Of a stretch of 63,661 nucleotides of DNA, positions 8,491 through 17,788 are shown in pieces. Origin of the DNA: Micromonospora rosaria (GTDB lineage Bacteria > Actinomycetota > Actinomycetes > Mycobacteriales > Micromonosporaceae); assembly GCF_001567585.1 (NCBI RefSeq), contig NZ_LRQV01000023.1:1-63661 (forward strand), read 5' to 3'. Both the position numbers and the translations under genes were made by a program. The notes beneath the pieces were generated by a model. The model saw nothing but the letters and a program-made list of their open reading frames with translations. It had not been told where the DNA came from and searched no databases. How positions within the stretch are numbered: the first letter of the stretch is position 1; each line of letters begins with the position of its first letter.

Positions 8491-9366
8491 ATGCGCTCCA
8501 CCCTGGCCGGGCGGACCGCCGTCCTGGTCACCCTGGTCGTGGTCGCGCTGCTGGGCTCCGCGTACGCGCTCGGTCGCAGCCTGGTCAGCGACCCGGCCGG
8601 GCACCCCCCGTCCGGGCTGGGCACCACCTCGCTCACCGGCCCCCAGTACGCCGACCAGGCCCCGTTCCCCGGTACCGGCGTCCCCTCCCCCAGCGCGTCG
8701 AGCGAGTCGAGCGCGTCGAGCGAATCGACCCAGGACGCCGACCCGCAGCAGCCCGCCGGCGGGGGCCCGTACGGCACCCAGATCACCACCGGAACCACCG
8801 AGGTGGCCCTCACCTTCGACGACGGGCCCGACCCGCGCTACACCCCGCAGGCGCTCGACGTGCTCCGCGAGCACCAGATCAAGGCCACCTTCTGCGTGGT
8901 CGGGGAGAACGCGCGCGACCATCCGGACCTGATCCGGGCCATCGTGGCCGACGGGCACACCCTGTGCAACCACTCCTGGAACCACGACACCCTGCTCGGC
9001 AAGCGCTCCCCGGACGTCATCCGGGCCGACCTGATCCGGACCAGCCAGGCGATCCGGGCGGCGGCGCCGGACGCCCCGGTCGTCTGGTTCCGGCAACCCG
9101 GCGGCGCCTGGACGTACCCGGTGGTGTCGGTGGCCCGGGAACTCGGCATGACCCCGCTGCACTGGAACGTCGACCCGTCGGACTGGCGGGCCCCGGGCGC
9201 GCAACGGATCGCCACCGTCCTCGACACCTACGTCGGGCCCGGTGCGGTCGTGCTGCTGCACGACGCCGGGGGCAACCGGCAGGGCACCATCGACGCCCTC
9301 CGGTACGTGCTGCCCGAGCTGACCGGCCGGTACCACTTCGACGCGCTCCCCACCGGGGCCACCTGA
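8491..9366 (+). CDS. polysaccharide deacetylase, membrane-anchored
   Basis: The 291-residue protein has an N-terminal membrane anchor (LAGRTAVLVTLVVVALLG), a Ser/Glu/Pro-rich linker (SASSESSASSES) and a NodB-type deacetylase domain. Motifs are TFDDGPD (catalytic and metal Asp), HSWNH (metal His pair), RQPGG and the final LLHD. Such enzymes remove acetyl groups from peptidoglycan or other N-acetylglucosamine polymers outside the membrane. ATG 8491 is chosen because it starts directly before the anchor; an upstream ATG at 8344 would add 49 Gly/Arg-rich residues. The mycothiol synthase gene follows after 16 bases, so the two are probably co-transcribed. Confidence 0.9.
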   Translation: MRSTLAGRTAVLVTLVVVALLGSAYALGRSLVSDPAGHPPSGLGTTSLTGPQYADQAPFPGTGVPSPSASSESSASSESTQDADPQQPAGGGPYGTQITTGTTEVALTFDDGPDPRYTPQALDVLREHQIKATFCVVGENARDHPDLIRAIVADGHTLCNHSWNHDTLLGKRSPDVIRADLIRTSQAIRAAAPDAPVVWFRQPGGAWTYPVVSVARELGMTPLHWNVDPSDWRAPGAQRIATVLDTYVGPGAVVLLHDAGGNRQGTIDALRYVLPELTGRYHFDALPTGAT

Positions 9367-9382
9367 GGACTACGGTGGCGGG

Positions 9383-10306
9383 GTGAGCAGCACCGCGCCG
9401 ACCGCAGACCAGGTGACCCGGGCCGACCGGCTCTCCGCCACCGAGACCACCGAGGTGCTCGCGCTGGCGCGGGCCGCCGGCGACAGCGACGGCGCGGACC
9501 CGCTGGACGAACACGTCCTGCTCCGGCTGCGGGACGCCGACGCGCCGGCCGTGCACCTCACCGCCCGCGCTCCCGACGGCACCCTGACCGGGTACGCCCA
9601 CCTGGACACCACGGACGTCGCCACCGGGACCGGGGTGGAACTGGCCGTCCACCCGGGGCACCGGCGGCGGGGCACCGGCCGGGCGCTGGCCCGGGGGGTG
9701 CTGGCGGCGGCGACCGGGCCGCTGCGGGCCTGGGCGCACGGGGACCATCCCTCTGCCGCCGCGCTCGCCGTCGACCTCGGCTTCACCCGGGCGCGGGTGC
9801 TCTGGCAACTGCGCCGGCCCCTGACCGCCCCGGTGGACCCGCCGCGCCTGCCGGAGGGGGTGACGCTGCGCGCGTTCCGCCCCGGTCAGGACGACGCCGA
9901 CTGGCTGGCGCTCAACGCACGGGCCTTCGCCGACCACCCGGAGCAGGGCCGCTGGACCGAGGCGGACCTGCGGGCACGGCTCGCCGAGCCGTGGTTCGAC
10001 GCGGCCGGTTTCCTGCTCGCCGTCGACACCACCGGGAGGCTGCTCGGCTTCCACTGGACCAAGGTGCACGAGCGCCCCGGCTCGGCCCGCACCGGCGAGG
10101 TGTACGTGGTGGGCGTCGACCCGGCGGCGCACGGCGGCGGGCTCGGTCGGGCGCTGACCAGCGCCGGCCTGGCGTACCTGCGGGACCGGCGCGGCCTGGA
10201 CCGGGTGATGCTCTACGTCGACGAGTCGAACACCGCCGCCGTCGCCCTGTACGAGCGGCTCGGCTTCGCCCGCTGGGCGGCGCACGTCAACTACCACCTC
10301 GGCTGA
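9383..10306 (+). CDS. mshD: mycothiol synthase
   Basis: The 307-residue protein has two tandem GNAT domains. The first contains ELAVHPGHRRRGTGRAL and the second VGVDPAAHGGGLGRALTSAGL, both acetyl-CoA binding loops, and the C-terminal part has LYVDESNTAAVALYERLGF. This arrangement and length fit MshD, which acetylates Cys-GlcN-Ins in the last step of mycothiol synthesis, the main low-molecular-weight thiol of actinobacteria. GTG 9383 lies 16 bases after the deacetylase stop. The gene is followed by a convergent gene after 39 bases. Confidence 0.93.
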   Translation: MSSTAPTADQVTRADRLSATETTEVLALARAAGDSDGADPLDEHVLLRLRDADAPAVHLTARAPDGTLTGYAHLDTTDVATGTGVELAVHPGHRRRGTGRALARGVLAAATGPLRAWAHGDHPSAAALAVDLGFTRARVLWQLRRPLTAPVDPPRLPEGVTLRAFRPGQDDADWLALNARAFADHPEQGRWTEADLRARLAEPWFDAAGFLLAVDTTGRLLGFHWTKVHERPGSARTGEVYVVGVDPAAHGGGLGRALTSAGLAYLRDRRGLDRVMLYVDESNTAAVALYERLGFARWAAHVNYHLG

Positions 10307-10345
10307 CGGGGCGGCCCGGCCAGCCGGGACGGCCACCCGGGACGG

Positions 10346-10855
10346 TCAGCCGGGGCGGGGCGGGGTCGACCCCCGGTCGCCACGTACCTGCCGCCACCGG
10401 CGGGCCTGCTCCGGGCTCACCCAGTAGAAGGTGCCGGTCTCGCCGTCCAGCGAACTGGGCACGTACCGGTTGAGCGGCAGCCCCAGGTCGCGGTAGGCCG
10501 GGTGGGACCGCAGCATCCGGCTCACCCCGGCCAGCGCCCCGCCGAGCCGGTGCCGGGGCACCGCGATGGCCGCGCAGACCTCCTCCGCCGAGAACCACTC
10601 GCCGGGCCGGGTCGCCAGCAGGTCGAGCATCCGCAGCACGGTGTCGTGGCTCTTGGAGCGCCCCCGGGCGAACCGGCTCAGCTCCGGCGTCGGCCACTCC
10701 ACGGCCTCCGGCGGTCGGGGGCGTGGTTGCCGGGGCGCCGGCCGCGCCTCGCCACCCCAGCCGTCCAGCTCGGCCAGGAGCGCGGCGACGTGCGGCACGT
10801 ACGCCGCCGGCACGGCGATGTGCACCAGCTCGGAATCCGCATCGTCGACGGACAC
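10346..10855 (-). CDS. unknown protein with winged-helix-like C-terminal half
   Basis: The 169-residue protein begins SVDDADSELVHIAVPAAYV and has a Pro/Arg-rich linker near 45-55. Its C-terminal half (RGRSKSHDTVLRMLDLLA and later WFSAEEVCAAI) looks like a winged helix followed by YVPSSLDGETGTFYWVSPEQA. I do not recognise a named family with confidence; comparable proteins are annotated only by DUF number in actinomycetes. GTG 10855 has GGGAAGG close upstream. It lies 83 bases downstream of pstB on the same strand, so it may be read through from the phosphate operon. Confidence 0.75.
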   Translation of the reverse strand: MSVDDADSELVHIAVPAAYVPHVAALLAELDGWGGEARPAPRQPRPRPPEAVEWPTPELSRFARGRSKSHDTVLRMLDLLATRPGEWFSAEEVCAAIAVPRHRLGGALAGVSRMLRSHPAYRDLGLPLNRYVPSSLDGETGTFYWVSPEQARRWRQVRGDRGSTPPRPG

Positions 10856-10938
10856 ATCGCCTTCCCTCGGCAGACGGCCTCCCGGCCGGACCGGCCCATC
10901 CTGGTGTTCGCCCCCGTTGCCGGGGTGGATCGGAGCGG

Positions 10939-11826
<888 letters not shown>

Positions 11827-11829
11827 GGT

Positions 11830-12747
11830 TCAGCGCTCCTTCAGGGCGAAGCGGTTGGCGATGACGCGGGAGACGATCGTGAAGAGGACCACGATCACGA
11901 TCAGGGTCAGGGCCGCTCCCCAGGCCCGGTCCTGGGCACCGACGAAGGGCTGGCTGGCGTTGCGGAAGATCTGCGCCGGCAGCGCCGTGTTCGACCCGTC
12001 GAACAGGTTGGTGTTGGTGGAGAAGACGATGCCGGTCACGATGACGATCGGGGCGGTCTCGCCGGCCGCGCGGGCCACCGCCAGCAGGGCGCCACTGGTG
12101 ATGCCGGAGATGGCGGCGGGCAGCACCACGGTCAGGATGGTCCGCCACTTGCGGGCCCCCAGGGCCAGGCTGGCCTGGCGCAGCTCGTCGGGGACCAGGC
12201 GGAGCATCTCCTCGCTGCTGCGGATCACCACCGGGAGCATCAGGCAGGCCAGCGCCAGGGACCCGGCGAAGCCGGTGAACCGGCCGACCACCAGCACCCA
12301 GGAGATGTAGATGAACAGGCCCATCACGATCGAGGGCACGCCGGTCATCACGTCGGCCATCAGCCGGATGGTCCGGGCCAGCGGCTTCTGCTTGCCGTAC
12401 TCGTTGAGGTAGATCGCGCCGAAGACCCCGAGCGGGATGGCCATCAGGGAGGCCATGCCGGTGATCAGCAGGGTGCCAACGATCGCCGGACCCATGCCCG
12501 GCCCCTCCCGACGGTACGAGTTGGGGATGTCGGCGTTGAGGAAGTCCAGGCTCATCACCCCGGCTCCCCGGTTGAGCACCGTCCAGATGACCAGCCCCAG
12601 CGGGATCACCGCCAGGAGCAGGGCCAAATGGATGCTGCCGGAGGCGACGTGGTTGACCACCCGCCGACGCATCGACAGGGCGCCCCGGCTCAGGTCCGGT
12701 GCGCCCTGGCCACGACCGGTGGCGGGCGGAGTCGCGGTGGTGGTCAC
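11830..12747 (-). CDS. pstA: phosphate ABC transporter permease PstA
   Basis: The 305-residue membrane protein has six predicted membrane segments. The permease loop reads SLALGARKWRTILTVVLPAA, the EAA-type motif that contacts PstB. Together with PstC it forms the phosphate channel. Its start overlaps the pstC stop by four bases (ATGA-type), and pstB begins three bases after its stop, so translation is coupled through the operon. Confidence 0.96.
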   Translation of the reverse strand: MTTTATPPATGRGQGAPDLSRGALSMRRRVVNHVASGSIHLALLLAVIPLGLVIWTVLNRGAGVMSLDFLNADIPNSYRREGPGMGPAIVGTLLITGMASLMAIPLGVFGAIYLNEYGKQKPLARTIRLMADVMTGVPSIVMGLFIYISWVLVVGRFTGFAGSLALACLMLPVVIRSSEEMLRLVPDELRQASLALGARKWRTILTVVLPAAISGITSGALLAVARAAGETAPIVIVTGIVFSTNTNLFDGSNTALPAQIFRNASQPFVGAQDRAWGAALTLIVIVVLFTIVSRVIANRFALKER

Positions 12748-13736
12748 GCCACCCCTCCCCTCATCCTGGCCTCCGCCCGGCGGACGATCCGCTGGGCGGC
12801 CAGGTTGATCAGTACGGTCATCCCGAAGAGCACCACGCCGAGCCCGATCAGGGCCGCGGTGTAGGTGCCGGTCGACTCGCCGAACTGCTGGACGATGACG
12901 GCGGCCATGGTGTTACCGGGCTCGAACAGGTTGGCGGAGAGGTTGGTGGAGCCGCCGACGACCAGCGCGACGGCGATCGTCTCCCCCATCGCCCGGCCGA
13001 GGCCGAGCATCACGGCCCCGGTGATCCCGCCGAAGCTGTGCGGGAAGACGGCCCCCCGGATCATCTCCCAGCGGGTGGCCCCCAGCGCCAGGGCGGCGTC
13101 CTTGTCCGCCTGCGGGACGGTCCCGAAGACCTCCCGGCAGATGGAGGTGATGATCGGGGTGACCATGATGGCCAGGATCAGCCCGGCGGTCATGAAGTTC
13201 CGGCCGCTGGCCGCCTCGCCGAAGATGGTGCCGAGCACCGGGACGCCGGAGAAGACGTCGTGCACCCCCCGGTAGAAGTCGACCAGGATCGGGGCGAGCA
13301 CCAACACCCCCCAGAGCCCGAAGACCACCGAGGGTACGGCGGCGAGCAGGTCGATCACCGTGATCGCCGAGCCGCGCAGCCGGCGCGGGGCCAGCTCGGT
13401 GATGAACAGGGCGATCCCGATGGAGACCGGGACCGCGATGAGCAGCGCGATCAGCGAGGTGACCGCGGTGCCGTACATGAAGGAGAGGGCTCCGAAGATC
13501 GGGGCGCCCTCGGCGGGGTTGGGGTCCCAGGTGCGTTCGGTGACGTACCGGAAGCCCATCTCCACGAAGGCCGGCCAGGCCTCCCGCACGGTGGTGATCA
13601 GGATGAGGGCGAGGATCCCCAGCACCAGCAGGCCGGTGCCGAGGGTCCACCACGAGAAGGCGCGGTCGGCCAGCAGGCCGCCCTTCTGGGGGGCCAGGCT
13701 GGGCCGGGTCTCGGGTTTGTTCTCTGTCAGGGTCAC
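12744..13736 (-). CDS. pstC: phosphate ABC transporter permease PstC
   Basis: The 330-residue membrane protein has an N-terminal cytoplasmic stretch, six membrane segments and the EAA-type loop DAALALGATRWEMIRGAVFP. With PstA it makes the inner-membrane channel for phosphate. A 91-base gap separates it from pstS; a G+C-rich inverted sequence there (ACGGGATCTCC and GGGGACGGGATC) may reduce read-through after pstS, as is common for abundant binding proteins. Confidence 0.96.
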   Translation of the reverse strand: MTLTENKPETRPSLAPQKGGLLADRAFSWWTLGTGLLVLGILALILITTVREAWPAFVEMGFRYVTERTWDPNPAEGAPIFGALSFMYGTAVTSLIALLIAVPVSIGIALFITELAPRRLRGSAITVIDLLAAVPSVVFGLWGVLVLAPILVDFYRGVHDVFSGVPVLGTIFGEAASGRNFMTAGLILAIMVTPIITSICREVFGTVPQADKDAALALGATRWEMIRGAVFPHSFGGITGAVMLGLGRAMGETIAVALVVGGSTNLSANLFEPGNTMAAVIVQQFGESTGTYTAALIGLGVVLFGMTVLINLAAQRIVRRAEARMRGGVA

Positions 13737-13827
13737 CTTGTCTCCAGCGGCTCCGGCTACCCGTGCGGGGACGGGATCTCCTCGATCCCGTCCCCGTGCG
13801 GTGTCGCCAACGCGATCTCGGTCCTGA

Positions 13828-14910
13828 TCAGCCCTGGATCTTGTCGACCTGGGCGAGCGCCTTCTCCTTCAGCGACGCCGGCAGCGGCGCGAAGTCGATC
13901 TCCTTGGCCAGGTCCTGGCCGTCGTTGAGCAGGTACTTCACGAAGCCCTTGACCAGCTCGGCCTTGGCCGGGTCGTCGTAGCTGGTCTTCACCAGCAGGA
14001 AGGTCGGGGCGGTGATCGGGTACGCGCTGGCCCCGGCGGCGTCGAGGGGGTTGTAGCTCAGGTCCTCGGCGACCTCGGCGCCCTCCAGGCCGGAGGTGGT
14101 GCCCTCGATCGACGGCTCGACGAACTGGCCGTCCTTGTTCTTGATGGCGGCGAACTTCAGCTCGCTCGCCTTGGCGTCGCTCAGGTCGACGTAGCCGATG
14201 CCACCGTCGGCCTGCTTGACGATCTGCGCCACGCCGGTGTTCTTCTCGCCACCCTGGGTGTTCGAGGGCCAGTTCACCGTGTCACCGCTGCCCAGCTTCC
14301 AGGTGTTCGGAGCGGCGGCGGCGAGGTACTTGGTGAAGTTGTTGGTGGTGCCGGAGCCGTCGGACCGGTGCGCCACGGTGATCGGGGTGGCCGGCAGGGT
14401 CACGCCCGGGTTGTCGGCCGCGATGGCCGGGTCGTTCCAGGTCTTGATCTCGGCCTGGAAGATCTTGGCCAGGGTGTCCGCGCTGAGCTGGAGCTTGTCC
14501 ACGCCCTGGAGGTTGTAGCTGACCGTGATCGGGGCGGCGACGGTCGGCACGTACAGGTAGGAGCCGGCGGCGACCCCGTCGGTGTCCTTCACCAGGCTGT
14601 CCGTGCCCGCGAAGTCGGTCAGGCCCTCGCCGAACTGCTTCTTGCCGGTGCCGGAGCCGGTGGCGTTGTAGTTGACGGTCACGTTGGGCGCGACTTCCTT
14701 GAAGGCCGTGATGACCTCCTGGTAGTACGCGTCGGGGAAGCTTGCGCCGGAAGCCTTCAGCTCACCGGAAAGGCTGGCGTACTCGCCGCCGGCGTTGTTG
14801 CCGGAGCCCGGGGTGTCGCTGTCGCTGTCGCTGGTGCCACAGCCAGTAAGTGCGAGCGCGGCAAGCGCTACGCCGGCGAGGACGCGCCGCGAGAGCACGT
14901 TGCGGTTCAC
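13828..14910 (-). CDS. pstS: phosphate-binding lipoprotein PstS
   Basis: The 360-residue protein is the extracellular phosphate receptor. It has a lipoprotein signal with lipobox LTGC followed by a Ser/Asp/Gly-rich linker, then the PstS fold with KASGASFPDAYYQEVI, the phosphate loop NATGSGTGKKQF and the HRSDGSGTTNNFTKYL segment. GTG 14910 gives a normal signal peptide and has GAGAGG about 11 bases upstream; starting at 14946 would add residues ahead of it. A PHO box lies 92 bases upstream, so PhoP control under phosphate limitation is expected. Confidence 0.96.
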   Translation of the reverse strand: MNRNVLSRRVLAGVALAALALTGCGTSDSDSDTPGSGNNAGGEYASLSGELKASGASFPDAYYQEVITAFKEVAPNVTVNYNATGSGTGKKQFGEGLTDFAGTDSLVKDTDGVAAGSYLYVPTVAAPITVSYNLQGVDKLQLSADTLAKIFQAEIKTWNDPAIAADNPGVTLPATPITVAHRSDGSGTTNNFTKYLAAAAPNTWKLGSGDTVNWPSNTQGGEKNTGVAQIVKQADGGIGYVDLSDAKASELKFAAIKNKDGQFVEPSIEGTTSGLEGAEVAEDLSYNPLDAAGASAYPITAPTFLLVKTSYDDPAKAELVKGFVKYLLNDGQDLAKEIDFAPLPASLKEKALAQVDKIQG

Positions 14911-15001
14911 CTCAGAATTGCCTCTCTCTAGGGGTTGTCCGGCCATCCCGACCTGACGACGCCGACGCTAGGAGTGGCAGGTAGCCGGCTTCCCGGCACT
15001 T

Positions 15002-15019
15002 GGTGAACCACAGGTGAAC
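15002..15019 (-). promoter_or_regulatory. PHO box upstream of pstS
   Basis: On the minus strand two GTTCACC units start 11 bases apart (GTTCACCTGTGGTTCACC). This matches the direct-repeat units bound by PhoP in Streptomyces. It lies in the 222-base gap between the phoU homologue and pstS and points in the direction of pstS. Confidence 0.85.
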
Positions 15020-15132
15020 AGGTTCCGGAAAGAAGATTGCCGCGAGCTGAGGCTGGAATGTCCGAAAGATGAACGCACTGACACGTGTGTCCACCTCGGG
15101 TTCCCGCGCCGGTCTCCGCCCCGGGGCGACGC

Positions 15133-15771
15133 TCAGCGGCTGCCGAGGACCAGGTAGGCGACCTGGCGGGCGACACCAACCGCGTGGTCGGCGAAGCGTT
15201 CGTAGTACCGGCCGAGCATCGCCACGTCGACGGCGGCGGGAATCCCGTACGGCCAGTCGTCGGTGAGCTTGGTGAACAACGAGCGTTGCAGCGCGTCCAG
15301 CACGTCGTCGTCCAGCCCGGCCTGGATCGCGTCGACCCGGTCCCGGGTCGCCAGCACCAGCGCGGCCTTGTCGGCCAGCCGGGCCGCCGCGTCGGCCATC
15401 GCCACGAAGGTGGGGCGGACCTGGGCCGGCAGCGCCGGCTCCGGGTACCGGGCCAGCGCCACACCGGCGATGTGCCCGGCGAGCGCCCCCATCCGGCGCA
15501 TGTCCCCGTTCATCCGCAGCCCGGCGACGATCAGCCGCAGGTCGGAGGCGACCGGCTGGCGCCGGGCCAGCACCGCCGGCACCGACCCGTCGATCCGGTC
15601 GTGCAGTTCCCGGGCGACGGCCACCTCGGCCCGCACCGTCCGGCCCGCCTCCGCGTCGACCTCCAGCAGGGCGGCGCTCGCCCGCCGGATCACCGGGCAG
15701 AGGTCGCGGCTGGCGACGGCGAGCATCCCGGCCAACTGGTCGAAGTCCGCCAGGTGCGTGTACCGGCTCAT
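15133..15771 (-). CDS. phoU: PhoU-family phosphate signalling protein
   Basis: The 212-residue all-helical protein has the two-fold repeat of PhoU. The repeats contain ALARYPEPALPAQVRPTF and, near the end, the metal-binding type segment ERFADHAVGVARQVAYL, close to the E-R-x-x-D-H-x-x-N-I motif of PhoU. PhoU links the Pst transporter to the PhoR kinase and represses the Pho response when phosphate is plentiful. ATG 15771 begins MSRYTHLADFDQLAGML; an ATG at 15801 is possible but would add ten residues not typical of the family. It sits upstream of pstS and is separately promoted, since the pstS PHO box follows it. Confidence 0.85.
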   Translation of the reverse strand: MSRYTHLADFDQLAGMLAVASRDLCPVIRRASAALLEVDAEAGRTVRAEVAVARELHDRIDGSVPAVLARRQPVASDLRLIVAGLRMNGDMRRMGALAGHIAGVALARYPEPALPAQVRPTFVAMADAAARLADKAALVLATRDRVDAIQAGLDDDVLDALQRSLFTKLTDDWPYGIPAAVDVAMLGRYYERFADHAVGVARQVAYLVLGSR

Positions 15772-15850
15772 GCAGCCAGGGTAGGCCGAGATCGAGAACA
15801 TCCGGTTTCCGCGATCCGGGCGGCCGTCGTCGGGCCGGCCGCCGTCCCCG

Positions 15851-16684
15851 TCAGCCCAGCGTGAAGTGGGGGGATTCGCTGTCGAGGTCGACCAGGCGGG
15901 GCATGACCGGGGTCGCGGCGTCGCGGACGGCCGCCGCCCGCGCCACCCCGGCCAGGTCGCCGGCCGCCGCGACCTGCGCCAACGTCATCCGCGTCGGCGG
16001 GAGCATGGTCAGCTCCCCGGCCTCGGCGCGGCGGACCGCCTCGGCCGGCGGCAGCCACAGGGTGTGGTCGGCCTCGCCGGAGACGTCCCGGGTCCGCTGC
16101 CCCTGCGGCAGCAGGGCGACGAAGAAGTACGTGTCGAAGCGGCGCGGCTCGAACTCCGGGGTGACCCACCGGCTCCACGGCAGCAGCAGGTCCGACCGGA
16201 GGGTGAGCCCGCGCCCGGCCAGGAACTCGGCGAAGTGGGTCCGCCGCTGCTCCAGGTCCTGCCGGGCCGCCTCCCAGTCGTCGGAGCTGACGTCACCGAC
16301 CACGCTCGCCGGGTCCGGGCCGGCGAGCAGGACCCCCGCCTCCTCGAAGACCTCCCGGGCGGCGGCGCAGACCACCGCGCGGGCCGCCGCCGGGTCGAGC
16401 GCCAGCCGGTCGCCCCACCCCCGCGGGTCCGGCCCGGCCCAACCGGGGTGGGTCCGCGAGTCCGACGGGTCGACCCCGCCGCCGGGGAAGGCGTACATGC
16501 CACCGAAGGTCATCGCGGCGACCCGACGGATCAGGTACACCTCGAAACCGGGACCGGCCGGGCGCAGCAGCAGCACGGTGGCGGCAACCCGGGGCACCGC
16601 CGGGACGCCGCCCTCGGCGTGGAACCGGCGGGCGTGCGCCACCAGGGCGGCGGGGGCGGCGACGCGCTCGGGCTGGGTGGTCAT
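15851..16684 (-). CDS. NUDIX hydrolase
   Basis: The 277-residue protein has a Nudix fold. The box is split: GGGVDPSDSRT and, after a roughly 30-residue insertion, AAREVFEEAGVLL, giving the G-x5-E-x7-REUxEEx-GU logic with a long loop. A long insertion between the halves and the WSRWVTPEFEPRRFDTYFF segment resemble NUDT19-like acyl-CoA diphosphatases. The substrate cannot be read from the sequence. ATG 16684 is divergent from the oxidoreductase gene at 16756. Confidence 0.88.
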   Translation of the reverse strand: MTTQPERVAAPAALVAHARRFHAEGGVPAVPRVAATVLLLRPAGPGFEVYLIRRVAAMTFGGMYAFPGGGVDPSDSRTHPGWAGPDPRGWGDRLALDPAAARAVVCAAAREVFEEAGVLLAGPDPASVVGDVSSDDWEAARQDLEQRRTHFAEFLAGRGLTLRSDLLLPWSRWVTPEFEPRRFDTYFFVALLPQGQRTRDVSGEADHTLWLPPAEAVRRAEAGELTMLPPTRMTLAQVAAAGDLAGVARAAAVRDAATPVMPRLVDLDSESPHFTLG

Positions 16685-16755
16685 GACGCGAGCCTAGTTC
16701 CCGATCGGTGGATCTTCAGTGGGAGCGCTACCGCGACCTGGGCTAGCGTCGCGGC

Positions 16756-17724
16756 ATGACACGTTGGGGCATTCTCGCCACCGGAAACATCGCCGCACAG
16801 TTCGCCGAGGATCTCCGTCTGGTGCCGGGAGCGGAACTCGTCGCGGTGGGCTCGCGTACCCTCGCCGGCGCCGAGGCCTTCGCCGCCCGGCACGGCATCG
16901 AGCGGGCGTACGGCTCCTGGGCCGAGCTGGCCGCGGACAGCGACCTGGACGTCGTGTACGTCGCGACCCCGCACTCCGCCCACTTCGAGGCGACGACGAC
17001 CTGCCTCGACGCCGGTCGGGCGGCGCTCGTGGAGAAGCCGTTCACGCTCGACCTCGCCGACAGCACCACGCTGGTCGAGGCCGCCCGCACCCGGGGGATC
17101 TTCCTCATGGAGGCGATGTGGATGCGGTGCAACCCGCTGATCCGTCGAATCTGCGACCTGGTCGCCGACGGCGCGATCGGCACGCTCACCACCGTGCAGG
17201 CGGACTTCGGGCTGGGCGGGCCGTTCCCGCCGGAGAGCCGGATGCGGGCCAAGGCCCTCGGCGGCGGGGCCCTGCTCGACCTGGGGGTGTACCCGGTGAG
17301 CCTGGCGCACCTGCTGCTCGGCGTCCCGCAACACGTCCGGTCCTGGGCGAAGATCAGCCCGGAGGGGGTGGACGAGAACACCGGCATCGTCCTCGGCTAC
17401 GACTCGGGCGCGGTCGCCACGCTGAGCTGCGGCATCGTCGGGCAGACCCCGGTACGGGCGGTGCTCGGCGGCACCACCGGCCGGATCGAACTCGCCGACC
17501 CGTTCTTCCGCCCGTACGAGGCGACCGTGCACCGGGCCGGCGCGGAGCCGGAGACCATCGTCGTCGAGCCGGTCGGGTCGGGGTACCAGTACGAGGCGAT
17601 CGAGGTGCAGCGCTGCCTCGCCGAGGGGCTGACCGAGAGCCCGCTCGTCCCGCACTCCACCACTCTGGAGGTGATGTCCCTGCTGGACACCATCCGCGCC
17701 CAGATCGGCGTCGACTACCGCTGA
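16756..17724 (+). CDS. Gfo/Idh/MocA-family oxidoreductase
   Basis: The 322-residue protein has an N-terminal NAD(P)-binding Rossmann fold (WGILATGNIAAQFAEDL) and the family motif EKPF with its lysine (VEKPFTLDLAD), followed by the C-terminal beta-sheet domain that shapes the sugar or polyol site. The general reaction is NAD(P)-dependent oxidation of a sugar-like alcohol. The lines MEAMWMRCNP and GGGALLDLGVYPVS are those of the dihydrodiol dehydrogenase-like branch. Its stop codon is one base from the 60-base palindrome. Confidence 0.92.
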   Translation: MTRWGILATGNIAAQFAEDLRLVPGAELVAVGSRTLAGAEAFAARHGIERAYGSWAELAADSDLDVVYVATPHSAHFEATTTCLDAGRAALVEKPFTLDLADSTTLVEAARTRGIFLMEAMWMRCNPLIRRICDLVADGAIGTLTTVQADFGLGGPFPPESRMRAKALGGGALLDLGVYPVSLAHLLLGVPQHVRSWAKISPEGVDENTGIVLGYDSGAVATLSCGIVGQTPVRAVLGGTTGRIELADPFFRPYEATVHRAGAEPETIVVEPVGSGYQYEAIEVQRCLAEGLTESPLVPHSTTLEVMSLLDTIRAQIGVDYR

Positions 17725-17725
17725 G

Positions 17726-17785
17726 GGTGTAAGGAAGGGCCCCTTATTAACAGACGTCTGTTAATAAGGGGCCCTTCCTTACACC
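17726..17785. repeat. 60-bp perfect palindrome, stop-codon repeat copy B
   Basis: Each 30-base arm is the exact reverse complement of the other; the arm begins GGTGTAAGGAAGGGCCCCTT and ends at the central ACGT. One base separates it from the oxidoreductase stop codon and three bases from the stop codon of the convergent Pit gene. Transcribed either way it forms a long hairpin, so a two-way terminator is likely. It is the fully symmetric relative of the repeats at 3735, 42959 and 53586. Confidence 0.95.
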
Positions 17786-17788
17786 GGG

